The notes beneath the pieces are model-generated. The model saw only the letters and a list, made by a program, of their open reading frames with translations, did not search any database and had not been told where the DNA came from. DNA of 64,000 nucleotides from Prochlorococcus sp. AG-402-P16 (GTDB lineage: Bacteria; Cyanobacteriota; Cyanobacteriia; PCC-6307; Cyanobiaceae), in the NCBI GenBank assembly GCA_003216295.1, contig QCJB01000005.1:1-64000 (forward strand). Direction: 5' to 3'. The translations under genes and the position numbers were made by a program. Position 1 is the first letter of the stretch, and every line of letters begins with the position of its first letter. Positions 55,507 to 63,166 of the stretch are shown here, one piece after another.

Positions 55507-56034
55507 ATGCAAAAACACATATCCTGGGACCCTTCGCTAGTCAGAAAGTATGGATCATCAAACCATTTAAAGTTGTTAAATCAGTTAAGAAATGAAGTCA
55601 CGAAATATCCATTAAACAAAAAGAAAGATTTAGCATTAAAAGATAAAACAAATAATTCTCAATACAAGAACAGCCAATATTCAAGTATTTCTCAATCCCT
55701 AACCTCTTCAGAAAGTAATAGCAGCAATGATAAGAATATTAATCAGAATTTGGGTACTATTTATAAGTCAAATCACAATTCCTACACAAATGATATCAAA
55801 ATAAAATCAATAAAGGAAGCTGAATGTGAGGATTTAATTAGTTTAGATTCGACAACTAATAACAAAAACGAATCACCCACATCAAATATTAGCTTTAATA
55901 ACACTAAAAATTTTAATATTCATAAAAATAATATTTCATCCGATCCTGTTAACTCAAAAGATAATAAATTAAATGATAAAATGAACGAATCATTATCTTT
56001 TAATGATAGATTAAATAGAATTGATATGAAATAG
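55507..56034 (+). CDS. 175-residue protein with a disordered Asn/Ser/Lys-rich body
   Basis: Only the first 35 residues look folded and conserved (MQKHISWDPSLVRKYGSSNH, then LKLLNQLRNEV). The rest is low-complexity Asn, Ser, Lys and Asp, with a short final helix (SFNDRLNRIDMK). I chose the ATG at 55507 because the conserved segment starts there; the ATG at 55468 would add a hydrophobic stretch. The N-terminal motif S-x-H...L-L-x-Q-L-R resembles a cyanobacterial family I cannot name. Confidence 0.6.
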   Translation: MQKHISWDPSLVRKYGSSNHLKLLNQLRNEVTKYPLNKKKDLALKDKTNNSQYKNSQYSSISQSLTSSESNSSNDKNINQNLGTIYKSNHNSYTNDIKIKSIKEAECEDLISLDSTTNNKNESPTSNISFNNTKNFNIHKNNISSDPVNSKDNKLNDKMNESLSFNDRLNRIDMK

Positions 56035-56125
56035 TTTATATTTGAAGATAGTAATTTGATTTATACAAAAAATATATAGAATTTAAAGTTACAAAAATAA
56101 TATAACTTTTATAAAAAAAAATTAA

Positions 56126-56199
56126 TGTCAGTGGAGAGACTTGAACTCTCGACCTCAGCGTTATGAATGCTGTGCTCTAACCAGCTGAGCTACACTGAC
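56126..56199 (-). tRNA. tRNA-Met (CAT anticodon)
   Basis: A complete cloverleaf of 74 bases. It has acceptor arms gtcagtg / cactgac with discriminator A, a D-arm (gctc...gagc), anticodon loop ttcataa with CAT, and a T-arm (gagag ttcaagt ctctc). The CCA is not encoded. The anticodon stem has an A-C mismatch at 31-39. The first acceptor pair is G-C, unlike an initiator tRNA, so an elongator Met is likely. A lysidine-modified Ile2 (also CAT) cannot be excluded. Confidence 0.93.
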
Positions 56200-56372
56200 A
56201 ATCAAAATGCAAGATGGAAAAAGGATTTAGCAAGCAATACTAGCTTAACTCACCTAAAGGCTTTTGATCTAATACCATCTTGTATTCATTAAATATACTA
56301 ATTCAGAGAGTTCAAAAGCGGAAGACTTGCTTGAAATATTTTTGACGGTTTAGCATTGTTTTCCACCTTATT

Positions 56373-56486
56373 TTAATTATTCACGGTCTTCGATCTGAAT
56401 AGTTGCCTTTTTTCATTAATATTGCTAATAATTGAATGAGGGTGATCGGAACATGCAGAAGCTTCCCCAACAGTTAGCTTCGTCAT
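56373..56486 (-). CDS. 37-residue soluble peptide, unknown
   Basis: A short ATG frame with a good GGAG ribosome binding site ten bases upstream. It encodes MTKLTVGEASACSDHPHSI and then S-N-I-N-E-K-R-Q-L-F-R-S-K-T-V-N-N. The G+C content here is higher than in the flanks, which fits coding sequence. The mix of Cys, Asp, His and a basic helix is not a random AT-rich product, but no family is known to me. Confidence 0.42.
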   Translation of the reverse strand: MTKLTVGEASACSDHPHSIISNINEKRQLFRSKTVNN

Positions 56487-56803
56487 CCTCAAACAACTCC
56501 ACCACTAACCATAAGCCAAATTTAAATATACACATCATATTTTTTTAATTATAAATTGATTAAAATATATTCAAAAATTACTTTCATATCTTTTTATATA
56601 AATAAATAATTTATCTATTTGTAATTAAATTTATGAAATATTAATATTTTACTATTTAATTTATTTTTTAATAAATATATTAAATAAATAAGGCATTAAA
56701 AAAAACTTAACTGTATTAAAAATAGCTGGTATAGTAAGTAAATCAAGATTAGGATAATATTTTCATTATCAATTTGATTAGTTTTAGATTTTAAGATTGT
56801 TAT
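56487..56803. other. AT-rich intergenic region
   Basis: Nothing seen apart from a long A/T-only-like stretch around 56530-56760. It separates two leftward small genes. Confidence 0.45.
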
Positions 56804-56944
56804 TTACACTTCATCATCGTCATTCCCTACTCGAATTTCAACTCCTACGCAGGTCCCGAGAAACACTATAAACAAACCAATAATAGTTTTCCAGACTCCT
56901 ATATGTATTGAGGAGTCATCTATTTGAAAGAAATCTGGAATCAT
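56804..56944 (-). CDS. 46-residue single-pass membrane protein, unknown
   Basis: A soluble start (MIPDFFQIDDSSIHIGVWK) is followed by a helix (TIIGLFIVFLGTCVGVEI, about 20-37) and an acidic end (NDDDEV). Composition and topology support a real gene. It lies 15 bases downstream of the 68-residue acidic gene, giving a probable two-gene leftward unit. Family not recognised. Confidence 0.58.
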   Translation of the reverse strand: MIPDFFQIDDSSIHIGVWKTIIGLFIVFLGTCVGVEIRVGNDDDEV

Positions 56945-56959
56945 TTACCAATAATACAT

Positions 56960-57166
56960 CTATTTATCCTCTTCCCAATCTTCTTCTGCTTTATCAAGAA
57001 TTTCTTCAACGGTATTTTCAAAAGTTTCAGCTACAGATCGCAACATTTTTGATATTGTTTCATCAGGACAGGCTAAATCCTTTTGAATCCCCTCTGCACA
57101 GTCTTTTATGTCTTCCCATGCATCAACTAGTACTTGAGAATCAACTGGTTTCCATTCTTCAGCCAT
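56960..57166 (-). CDS. 68-residue acidic helical protein, unknown
   Basis: The ATG is preceded by AAAGGAGG at a spacing of seven to eight bases, an almost perfect Shine-Dalgarno sequence and among the best in the window. The product is acidic and helical (MAEEWKPVDSQVLVDAWEDI...ILDKAEEDWEEDK) with two cysteines (C23, C33). No known motif. The strong ribosome binding site suggests high expression. Confidence 0.65.
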   Translation of the reverse strand: MAEEWKPVDSQVLVDAWEDIKDCAEGIQKDLACPDETISKMLRSVAETFENTVEEILDKAEEDWEEDK

Positions 57167-57382
57167 CTTTCAAAACCTCCTTTATTTATTTAATGAATTT
57201 CTTAACTCTTCAGGATATTAGCCATTGATTTGGTATCAGACAGTTTTTGTCGTGATCTTGCTAAAGAAATGAATTATTGTCCTGAAATAACTAAAGATAA
57301 GAATCATTCGCTGAAAAAGTAGTAATGCGATTGATGCCAGATTACTAATAACGCGTGTCAAAAGTCATAAGTAACCTTCTAT

Positions 57383-57601
57383 TCATTCGCACATAAACAG
57401 GGTAAGTGCATCGTCTGGTGTTATTTCCGTAAATGTGAATGAAGCTCGTAACAACAAAAAAGCGTAGGGGGAATTCTGAAGCTTCATCGCAATAGAATTT
57501 TTATAGACAAAAAAAGAAAGCTCAAATCGATGCAACACTCTCATGAAAAGAAATTCAAGCATTGAGAGAAAAAGCCATAATTTCTGATTTACCCAATTCA
57601 A
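57383..57601 (-). CDS. doubtful 72-codon frame
   Basis: An open frame with a hydrophobic Leu/Phe-rich start (MNWVNQKLWLFLSMLEFLF) and a less biased end (FTEITPDDALTLFMCE). There is no ribosome binding site and no family resemblance. A shorter start at an internal Met near residue 39 would give a 34-residue peptide. It may be a chance frame in a non-coding stretch. Confidence 0.2.
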   Translation of the reverse strand: MNWVNQKLWLFLSMLEFLFMRVLHRFELSFFVYKNSIAMKLQNSPYAFLLLRASFTFTEITPDDALTLFMCE

Positions 57602-57793
57602 AGAAGTTTCAAACCTTGAATTCTTATTTACGAATTTTGAAAAGCATCTATAACTAAGAGTAGAGATTCATTTTTCTGATCATGCTTCTACCTAAACCAG
57701 TACGCCCAGTTGATTCTGAAAAAAAAGGAAAGTAGAATTATCGATATAATAAGAATTTAACTCTTTTTACGTTCAGATTAAAAATATTTATAT

Positions 57794-57820
57794 AAAATCA
57801 TTGGTATTACCAATGATTTT
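57794..57820. terminator. perfect 12-bp hairpin, possible bidirectional terminator
   Basis: The arms aaaatcattggt and accaatgatttt are fully complementary with a 3-base loop (att), and AT-rich sequence follows on both sides. The nearest plausible plus-strand gene end is far upstream, so it could end an unannotated small RNA. Confidence 0.55.
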
Positions 57821-57927
57821 ATTTTATTGAATATTTATTATTACTAACTATTAATAAAAAAAGTCATATTTATTACAGGAAATTTATTAAAATAAATTTG
57901 TATATTGACATTCAAAATATGTTTGTC

Positions 57928-57954
57928 AGTGTTAATTATAGTGTAATTGACACT
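57928..57954 (+). promoter_or_regulatory. hairpin in the leader of the 36-residue gene
   Basis: An 11-bp stem with one U-G pair (agtgttaatta / taattgacact) and a 5-base loop (tagtg) ends 26 bases before the ATG at 57981. Without a T-run it is not a terminator; it may be an operator or an RNA leader structure. Confidence 0.4.
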
Positions 57955-57980
57955 AGGGCTTAACTCTTTACATCTGTTTC

Positions 57981-58091
57981 ATGAAGACTGCAATTAGTAA
58001 ACTTCTAAAACTAAGGTATATAGCAGAAAATTCCTTAAATAAAACTTCTGAACTTAAGCAGGTATTTGCCCAAATAGAGGCTACTATCTAA
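57981..58091 (+). CDS. 36-residue peptide, unknown
   Basis: An ATG frame encoding a basic helical peptide (MKTAISKLLKLRYIAENSLN, then SELKQVFAQIEATI). After the TAA the frame stays open for 15 more codons with charged residues, so it may be the intact part of a slightly longer interrupted gene. No family is recognised; confidence is low because of length. Confidence 0.35.
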   Translation: MKTAISKLLKLRYIAENSLNKTSELKQVFAQIEATI

Positions 58092-58505
58092 AGAGCAGAA
58101 ACTCAAAAGGTTAATAAAAAAAAAGAGATTACTAAATAATACTAATGTGATCATTTGATTTATTATACATATTAATGAAATCTAGTCTTGTCTTAATACT
58201 TAGAGGTTTTAAATCTTGACTTTTCCTTTAGCTATTTATGGGTTCCTATTTTTAGAATAATATTATGTTATCCCAGATACTGCCAATAATCAAATTAAAA
58301 TAAATGTCCTAACTAAAGAATTATTGAGTATTATTTCAGGCAATAAACATTAGTGGATTGATTTATCATATATGTTGAATTAAATTCTGTGAAAACAAAA
58401 AAGAAATATTCCAAACAAATAAAAAAATAAATTGATTAGATTGCCATAAAAATAATTAGAACAAACAATATTCTATATCAAGATATAAAATATATTTTAA
58501 TTCTT
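58092..58505. other. AT-rich non-coding region
   Basis: No gene above 20 codons with support and no RNA fold recognised. Confidence 0.45.
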
Positions 58506-58697
58506 TTAATGAGATATAAAATAATGCAGAATCAATGATAGTAAAATACCTGACCACAATCCCTTAATCCATACTAGGACAAGCATCTGGTAATTACTCA
58601 AGCGGAAATGATTCTGAATCGCAAGTGCTGCACGCTTATCAAGCTCACGAAATGAAAAGGATTTCTTATTTTTTGTAATAAATAATTTTCTAATCAT
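58506..58697 (-). CDS. 63-residue tail-anchored membrane protein, unknown
   Basis: A basic soluble part with an amphipathic helix (FRELDKRAALAIQNHFRLSN) is followed by a C-terminal hydrophobic segment (MLVLVWIKGLWSGILLSLIL, about 38-57) and HYFISH. The helix-plus-anchor design and balanced residue use support a real gene. No family recognised. Confidence 0.55.
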   Translation of the reverse strand: MIRKLFITKNKKSFSFRELDKRAALAIQNHFRLSNYQMLVLVWIKGLWSGILLSLILHYFISH

Positions 58698-59054
58698 TGT
58701 TGGTATAGTTCCCTAATCTCTATGTTACCTTCTTTATGCCATAAAATATGAATTACTAATCTAATATATTGCAATCTATAGAATTTACTTATTTATATTT
58801 TGTATGTATTTTGGCACATTTTGAAAATAGAGTATGAGAATTTTAAGTGAAAATCATTATTCCAATTAATTAACATAAACATATTATGTATAAAGCACTA
58901 CTAATTTAATTTATTGAGATTGGTTTTTATCTAAAATTTATTAGCATAATCAAAAGTAAATCAAAAAAATAATTGTTTTACACTTATGACTACTTGAATT
59001 AAGAAAATACATTGTTATATTATAAATGATTTTATGAAGTAAGTTTTTTAAGGT
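58698..59054. other. AT-rich non-coding region
   Basis: Nothing recognisable in 357 bases between divergent small genes; it should contain both promoters. Confidence 0.45.
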
Positions 59055-59237
59055 ATGCATTTATTATTTAATTTGCTAGAACTTGAAGAGAAAGTTAATA
59101 ACATTACAAATTATTTTACTAATAGTGTAAATATTGCTAATAATTGTAATTGTCAGCATTGCGTTGAAATCAAAAATCAATTAAATCGAGCTGAAAAAAG
59201 ACAGTGTGAAATACTTAGCGAAACCTCATTAGAATGA
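59055..59237 (+). CDS. 60-residue soluble protein with clustered cysteines
   Basis: Helical start (MHLLFNLLELEEKVNNITNY), then an Asn-rich part with C-N-C-Q-H-C (a C-x-C-x-x-C cluster with His) and a charged helical end with a fourth Cys (KRQCEILSETSLE). The cluster could bind a metal such as zinc or copper; that is inference. AAGG lies seven bases before the ATG. Family not recognised. Confidence 0.52.
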   Translation: MHLLFNLLELEEKVNNITNYFTNSVNIANNCNCQHCVEIKNQLNRAEKRQCEILSETSLE

Positions 59238-59270
59238 ATCAATCAACTTTTTAAATATAAATATATTGGC

Positions 59271-59525
59271 TTATAATTTTTTATTATTATATGGAATTAC
59301 AGGAATAGTTACTCTAGTACTTTTAATATAATTATTTACTTCAAGCGAATTAGTCTCAGCACTGTTCGTTTTAAGATTACTGCGATCTTCTGGCGTATCT
59401 ATTTTAATCTGTTGCTTATTCGCTTCTATATTAATAAATAAAAAGTAAATAAATATAAGAAAAAGGTAAGGGAATGAATTTTTTAAATATTTAAACACGG
59501 ATAAAAAAGATTTCATATAAATCAT
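59271..59525 (-). CDS. 84-residue exported or membrane-anchored protein, unknown
   Basis: The N-terminus is basic then strongly hydrophobic (FPYLFLIFIYFLFINIEA, about 19-36), as in a signal anchor. The soluble remainder is polar (TPEDRSNLKTNSAETNSLEV) and ends with VTIPVIPYNNKKL. A second ATG three codons in (59516) is an equally good start. Family not recognised. Confidence 0.5.
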   Translation of the reverse strand: MIYMKSFLSVFKYLKNSFPYLFLIFIYFLFINIEANKQQIKIDTPEDRSNLKTNSAETNSLEVNNYIKSTRVTIPVIPYNNKKL

Positions 59526-59673
59526 ATATTTTAATAATCTAATAATTTTATTATATATTAATATGATTTTTTTTTCAAGTAGAATCCAAAGTTGTTTTAA
59601 ATATTGGATATTGTAAATTGAAATAATTATAATACTGTTCCATATGCTTATATATTTTAAAAGTTTTCATTAT

Positions 59674-59699
59674 TGATAGTTCGGTTTACTGAACTATCA
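59674..59699. repeat. inverted repeat upstream of the 27-residue gene
   Basis: Arms tgatagttc and gaactatca (9 bp, extended by a wobble pair) around a short loop, 44 bases before the ATG at 59743. It could be an operator, or a terminator of the region to the left. Confidence 0.4.
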
Positions 59700-59742
59700 G
59701 TAATGAGTTATTTGTTTATAATTATTTTTTATAGTTATTAAA

Positions 59743-59826
59743 ATGAAATCAGAAAAAATTGAAGCTGCAGAAAGACGTATTAATGAATTAAAGACTCTCA
59801 TTAAGATCTGGTCTGAAAAAAAATAA
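59743..59826 (+). CDS. 27-residue helical micropeptide, unknown
   Basis: The frame encodes a single amphipathic helix with alternating charges (MKSEKIEAAERRINELKTLI, then KIWSEKK). The heptad-like Ile/Ala/Ile/Leu spacing suggests a coiled coil. Such regular amphipathicity is not expected from random AT-rich DNA, so a real micropeptide is plausible. No ribosome binding site is obvious. Confidence 0.42.
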   Translation: MKSEKIEAAERRINELKTLIKIWSEKK

Positions 59827-59876
59827 TCTCACGTTTTAATATTAATTACGTTAGGTTTACGGAATACCTAAAAAAA

Positions 59877-60083
59877 ATGCTTTCTCTTGCTACAGCACTA
59901 TTTTTTCCGGACTATGGAAGTTCTGGTGTTCCATGGGATTTAGTATTATTGCATTTTTATTTTTTTGTGATTTTCATTCCTTTTCTCATTATTTATAACG
60001 CGGCTCGAAATTCTGATTTTGAAAATCCAGATAGAGTTAAAGATCAAACCACTAGATATCCAGACTTGCATCCTCGAGCCTAA
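59877..60083 (+). CDS. 68-residue single-pass membrane protein, unknown
   Basis: A helix at about residues 21-40 (LVLLHFYFFVIFIPFLIIYN) is preceded by LFFPDYGSSGVPWD and followed by a soluble tail (NPDRVKDQTTRYPDLHPRA). The Pro-Asp-Tyr-Gly and Trp-Asp turns before the helix and the Arg/Asp-rich tail look conserved. The gene begins 50 bases after the 27-residue frame. Family not recognised. Confidence 0.62.
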   Translation: MLSLATALFFPDYGSSGVPWDLVLLHFYFFVIFIPFLIIYNAARNSDFENPDRVKDQTTRYPDLHPRA

Positions 60084-60131
60084 ATAATATTAGCTGATTT
60101 TTCTTAAATATAAGTCTTCATAGTTTTTATA

Positions 60132-60269
60132 TCATTCCTCGATTGCTTCTATCCATTCTCTAAATTCAATATGAATTGACATTTTGTTATAACCCTCAAT
60201 TTGGGTAAGTCTTTTAATTGTTGAATTAATAGTGACTTCAATACTATTTAATAATGTTTTTTTTGTCAT
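60132..60269 (-). CDS. 45-residue member of the small E-F-R-E-W paralogue family
   Basis: Contains SIEVTINSTIKRLTQIEG followed by H-I-E-F-R-E-W-I-E-A-I-E-E. This aligns without gaps over most of its length with AVEVMLNGSLKRLDNLKG...Y-D-E-Y-K-E-W-L-E-V of the gene at 60508, and less closely with the gene at 9029. The two members here are divergent, 238 bases apart. Probably a small helical protein; function unknown. Confidence 0.62.
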   Translation of the reverse strand: MTKKTLLNSIEVTINSTIKRLTQIEGYNKMSIHIEFREWIEAIEE

Positions 60270-60507
60270 TAAAATAAAATTTAATTTTTTCTAATTTCCT
60301 TTTTATAAAAGTGTAATTAGTAAAAACCGTAATTTAGTCAATTTTTTAATTTTAATTAATTGAATATTTTTGTAAAAATAAATATTGATAGTTCTTATAT
60401 TGTTTTATACGGATAAGGTTAAGTTAAGAAACTAATTTTGATTTTTGTAATAAATGAAACTGAAAAGTGGTTATTCTTGTTTAATAATAAAAAAAATTAC
60501 TAATTTT

Positions 60508-60693
60508 ATGTCACGAAGGCAATCAGGTGCAATACAGGCTGTTGAGGTAATGCTTAACGGATCTCTAAAACGACTTGATAATCTGAAGGGCATGAACAGA
60601 GAAGCCCTTTACGATGAATATAAAGAATGGCTGGAGGTAGATGAAAATAATTTAATAAATGATGGAGTTTTGTACTGTAATTATCTAGGCTAA
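60508..60693 (+). CDS. 61-residue member of the small E-Y-K-E-W paralogue family
   Basis: Begins MSRRQSGAIQAVEVMLNGSL and contains Y-D-E-Y-K-E-W-L-E-V, then an acidic stretch and a final Y-C-N-Y-L-G. I chose the ATG at 60508, since the 18 residues from the ATG at 60454 have no counterpart in the two paralogues (9029, 60132). It converges on trmL with nine bases between. Function unknown. Confidence 0.65.
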   Translation: MSRRQSGAIQAVEVMLNGSLKRLDNLKGMNREALYDEYKEWLEVDENNLINDGVLYCNYLG

Positions 60694-60702
60694 AAAACTT
60701 AT

Positions 60703-61203
60703 TTATTTGCTTAGTAAATTTAATTGTAAACATGTTGAATAACAAACTATTCCACATGCTACGGATAAATTCAAACTTCTAACTCCGCCAGTCTTTTTTT
60801 GATTCTCACCTCCTGGCATTGGTATCCCAGCAACTATTTCACACTTACTTATTATTTTATCGGGTAATCCTGTATCCTCTCTTCCGAATAAAAGTATATC
60901 TGTATCTTTATAAATAATATCTGAGATTAAATTATTACTTTTTTTGGTAAGAGCAATAATCCTTGAGTTGATAAATAATTTTTTATACTGTTCAAATGAT
61001 TCATATAAATGTACATCTACATCAGGCCAGTAATCCAAACCAGCTCTTTTTAAATATTTATCTTCAAAGCTAAAGCCAGTCGGCTTTATAATATCTAACG
61101 GTAAATTGAAGGCTAGGCATGATCTACCAATTGTTCCAGTATTTTGGGGAATTCTTGGTTCAAATAATGCGACTCTTGGACGAGAACTATTTAATGAATT
61201 CAT
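60703..61203 (-). CDS. trmL: tRNA (cytidine/uridine-34-2'-O)-methyltransferase TrmL
   Basis: A SPOUT-class enzyme that methylates the wobble ribose of some leucine tRNAs. Motifs: V-A-L-F-E-P-R-I-P-Q-N-T-G-T-I-G-R (motif 1), L-L-F-G-R-E-D-T-G-L-P (motif 2), and I-P-M-P-G...S-L-N-L-S-V-A (motif 3, the SAM knot). Length 166 is slightly above the E. coli protein. Its ATG overlaps the cobU stop (ATGA), so the two are coupled. Confidence 0.94.
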   Translation of the reverse strand: MNSLNSSRPRVALFEPRIPQNTGTIGRSCLAFNLPLDIIKPTGFSFEDKYLKRAGLDYWPDVDVHLYESFEQYKKLFINSRIIALTKKSNNLISDIIYKDTDILLFGREDTGLPDKIISKCEIVAGIPMPGGENQKKTGGVRSLNLSVACGIVCYSTCLQLNLLSK

Positions 61204-61757
61204 GGTATGAGATCACCATATTTATCCAAGTCAATTGCAGTCCCATTGATAGCAAGCCACCTTTTTTTTGATTGACGACTTATCAATGAGGTTAAGGTGC
61301 TATGACGTTCACGAAATAAATGACCTATTGATGTGGCAGGAACAATTCCCCAGCCAACTTCCTCAGAAACAACAACTATGCATAAATTTGCTTCTGAAAG
61401 GCAACTAAGAAATTTAATTTGGAAATTATTCCATTGCTCGTCATCTTCTATTAGGTGCTGCTCAACTAAGCCACCTAATGAATCAATTAATATTGACTCA
61501 TTTCCCACAATCGATTCAATAGCTTGGCAGATGTCTTTTGGATGCTCAATAAGCTTCCATCTATCAGGTCTTCTCTTCCTGTGAATATCTATCCTAACTT
61601 GCCAATCTGAATCATTTGGTCTTGGTTTTGATGTCGCTATGTAAGTGACGGGATCTTGCTCGGTTATTAAAAATTCAGCTAATTTACTTTTTCCACTTTT
61701 TGTCGGTCCAGTGATTGATATGAGTCCTTTATAGTTTTTGGCTATTGGTGTGATCAT
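61200..61757 (-). CDS. cobU: adenosylcobinamide kinase/guanylyltransferase
   Basis: A bifunctional enzyme that activates cobinamide in B12 assembly and salvage. Walker A is G-P-T-K-S-G-K-S; then Y-I-A-T-S-K-P, D-I-H-R-K-R-R-P-D-R-W with the His that carries GMP, and I-L-I-D-S-L-G-G as Walker B. The G-W-G-I-V-P segment near residue 130 is also typical. Length 185. It is upstream of and overlapping trmL. Confidence 0.94.
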   Translation of the reverse strand: MITPIAKNYKGLISITGPTKSGKSKLAEFLITEQDPVTYIATSKPRPNDSDWQVRIDIHRKRRPDRWKLIEHPKDICQAIESIVGNESILIDSLGGLVEQHLIEDDEQWNNFQIKFLSCLSEANLCIVVVSEEVGWGIVPATSIGHLFRERHSTLTSLISRQSKKRWLAINGTAIDLDKYGDLIP

Positions 61758-61892
61758 ATTCTGGGCTATTGGATAAATCTATTAATAGTGTTTTTTTATA
61801 TATTATATCGATATAGCTTCAAAATTAAAGGTATGCATTGATATGTATAATAAAGAATCAATATATTTATTTAAAGTTGATTGAATAGATAA

Positions 61893-62510
61893 ATGTATAA
61901 AATTTCTAGCTTGGTTATAATATTTGGATCTTTTTTATTAATTTTATCAATTATAAATATTGTTAATGCTAATCAAGTGAATCCAACTTTAGTTAGAGCA
62001 GAGACAATATCTGGTATGGCTTCAATAGCTTTAATAACTATTGGTTATCTCTGGACTGAAATTAACCCTATACAACCTTCTAAGGCTAACTTGGATGGAA
62101 AGGAGGGTTTCGAACTTTGTAAGAATTTAACAGACGATCAAAGAAATGAATTAGCCTGGGGAAGCAAGCAAATACTTACTGCAACAGCAGCTAGTACAGT
62201 ATTAATATATTGGGATAATAAAGTAATACTTAGAAGAGGCTTGATTTCTGAAAAAATATTTGAACCTGGAGAAATATGTAAAAGATCAATTGATCAAAAC
62301 CGATTAATCTCATTAGTTAATACTGAATTATTTCCGGGAAGACATGAGTTTGATGGCGTTTTAAATAATTTACCAGCAGTGATTGTTTATCCTCTTAAAA
62401 ATAGAGGCCTCACAATAGTTGGAGGTTGGTCAAAGAGATCGTTTACTAATTCAGATGAAAAATGGATATCAGGATGGTCTGATAAGTTATACGTACTACT
62501 CAGTAAGTAG
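61893..62510 (+). CDS. CCB2/CCB4-like cofactor assembly protein of complex C subunit B
   Basis: Two N-terminal helices (about residues 5-22 and 41-56), separated by N-P-T-L-V-R-A-E, are followed by a soluble domain. Conserved segments are T-A-T-A-A-S-T-V-L-I-Y, F-E-P-G-E-I-C and the terminal I-V-G-G-W-S-K-R-S-F-T. This is the pattern of the cyanobacterial CCB-type family, which in plants helps attach heme c' to cytochrome b6. It overlaps the convergent lptC by 15 bases. Family call from memory. Confidence 0.78.
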   Translation: MYKISSLVIIFGSFLLILSIINIVNANQVNPTLVRAETISGMASIALITIGYLWTEINPIQPSKANLDGKEGFELCKNLTDDQRNELAWGSKQILTATAASTVLIYWDNKVILRRGLISEKIFEPGEICKRSIDQNRLISLVNTELFPGRHEFDGVLNNLPAVIVYPLKNRGLTIVGGWSKRSFTNSDEKWISGWSDKLYVLLSK

Positions 62511-63155
62511 GAAGTTAATAGTAGTTTCCACCTGTTTCTCATTAGATGTAAATAATAAAGTATTATCTTTTTTAAACCATTTTGCAAAGTCAGATTTAAT
62601 TTCAACGTGATATTCCTCTTCACCTTTTGAATTATATATATATCTATTGAATTCACTATTGTCGATTTTAAGTAGGCTTGAATCAATATTATACAATCCA
62701 TTAGTTGCCTTTATTCTAGTATTATCAAAATTAATATTAACTGGATTATTTATATCAATAATAGAGTTATTTAAATTCCAATCAAAAGAATCAGTAGTGA
62801 TATAGTAATCCTGGTTGTCAAGAAATGATATGTTTACACTATTAAAAACTCTAATGGAATTAGTTAAATTGTTGAGAGTTGAATTGCCAGACTTAACTTT
62901 AAAGTCTTGACCATTTTTATTAAGTAATTCAATTGAGCTTTCAAATATATCAATATCATTCAATGTTGGGTCAATTATGGCTTTAGGACTAGTGATTCTT
63001 ACGCTGGTTTGATTATTAGGATTTTCTTGAAGTAGTTCAAAATCATTAATGTAGCTTTTATTATCTATCTGGGTAGATGATTTATTTGATTTTTGACACC
63101 CAAATAGAGGGCATGTAGTAATTAATAGCAGAAAATAAATCGGTAAATACTTCAC
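62496..63155 (-). CDS. lptC: LPS-transport periplasmic protein LptC-like lipoprotein
   Basis: An N-terminal signal with lipobox (LLLITTCPLFGC, Cys about residue 20) indicates a lipid-anchored periplasmic protein. The body is beta-rich with the LptC-type repeats: V-R-I-T-S-P-K-A-I-I-D, the middle S-G-N-S-T-L-N, I-K-A-T-N-G-L-Y-N and a Phe/Lys end. LptC bridges the LptBFG transporter and LptA. At 219 residues it is somewhat long. Identity is inferred from pattern and lipobox. Confidence 0.75.
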   Translation of the reverse strand: MKYLPIYFLLLITTCPLFGCQKSNKSSTQIDNKSYINDFELLQENPNNQTSVRITSPKAIIDPTLNDIDIFESSIELLNKNGQDFKVKSGNSTLNNLTNSIRVFNSVNISFLDNQDYYITTDSFDWNLNNSIIDINNPVNINFDNTRIKATNGLYNIDSSLLKIDNSEFNRYIYNSKGEEEYHVEIKSDFAKWFKKDNTLLFTSNEKQVETTINFLLTE

Positions 63156-63166
63156 TAGACAGAATT

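Noticed and set aside
56126-56199. tRNA as an active integration site
   Set aside because: No integrase gene and no second copy of the tRNA 3' end could be seen in the window.
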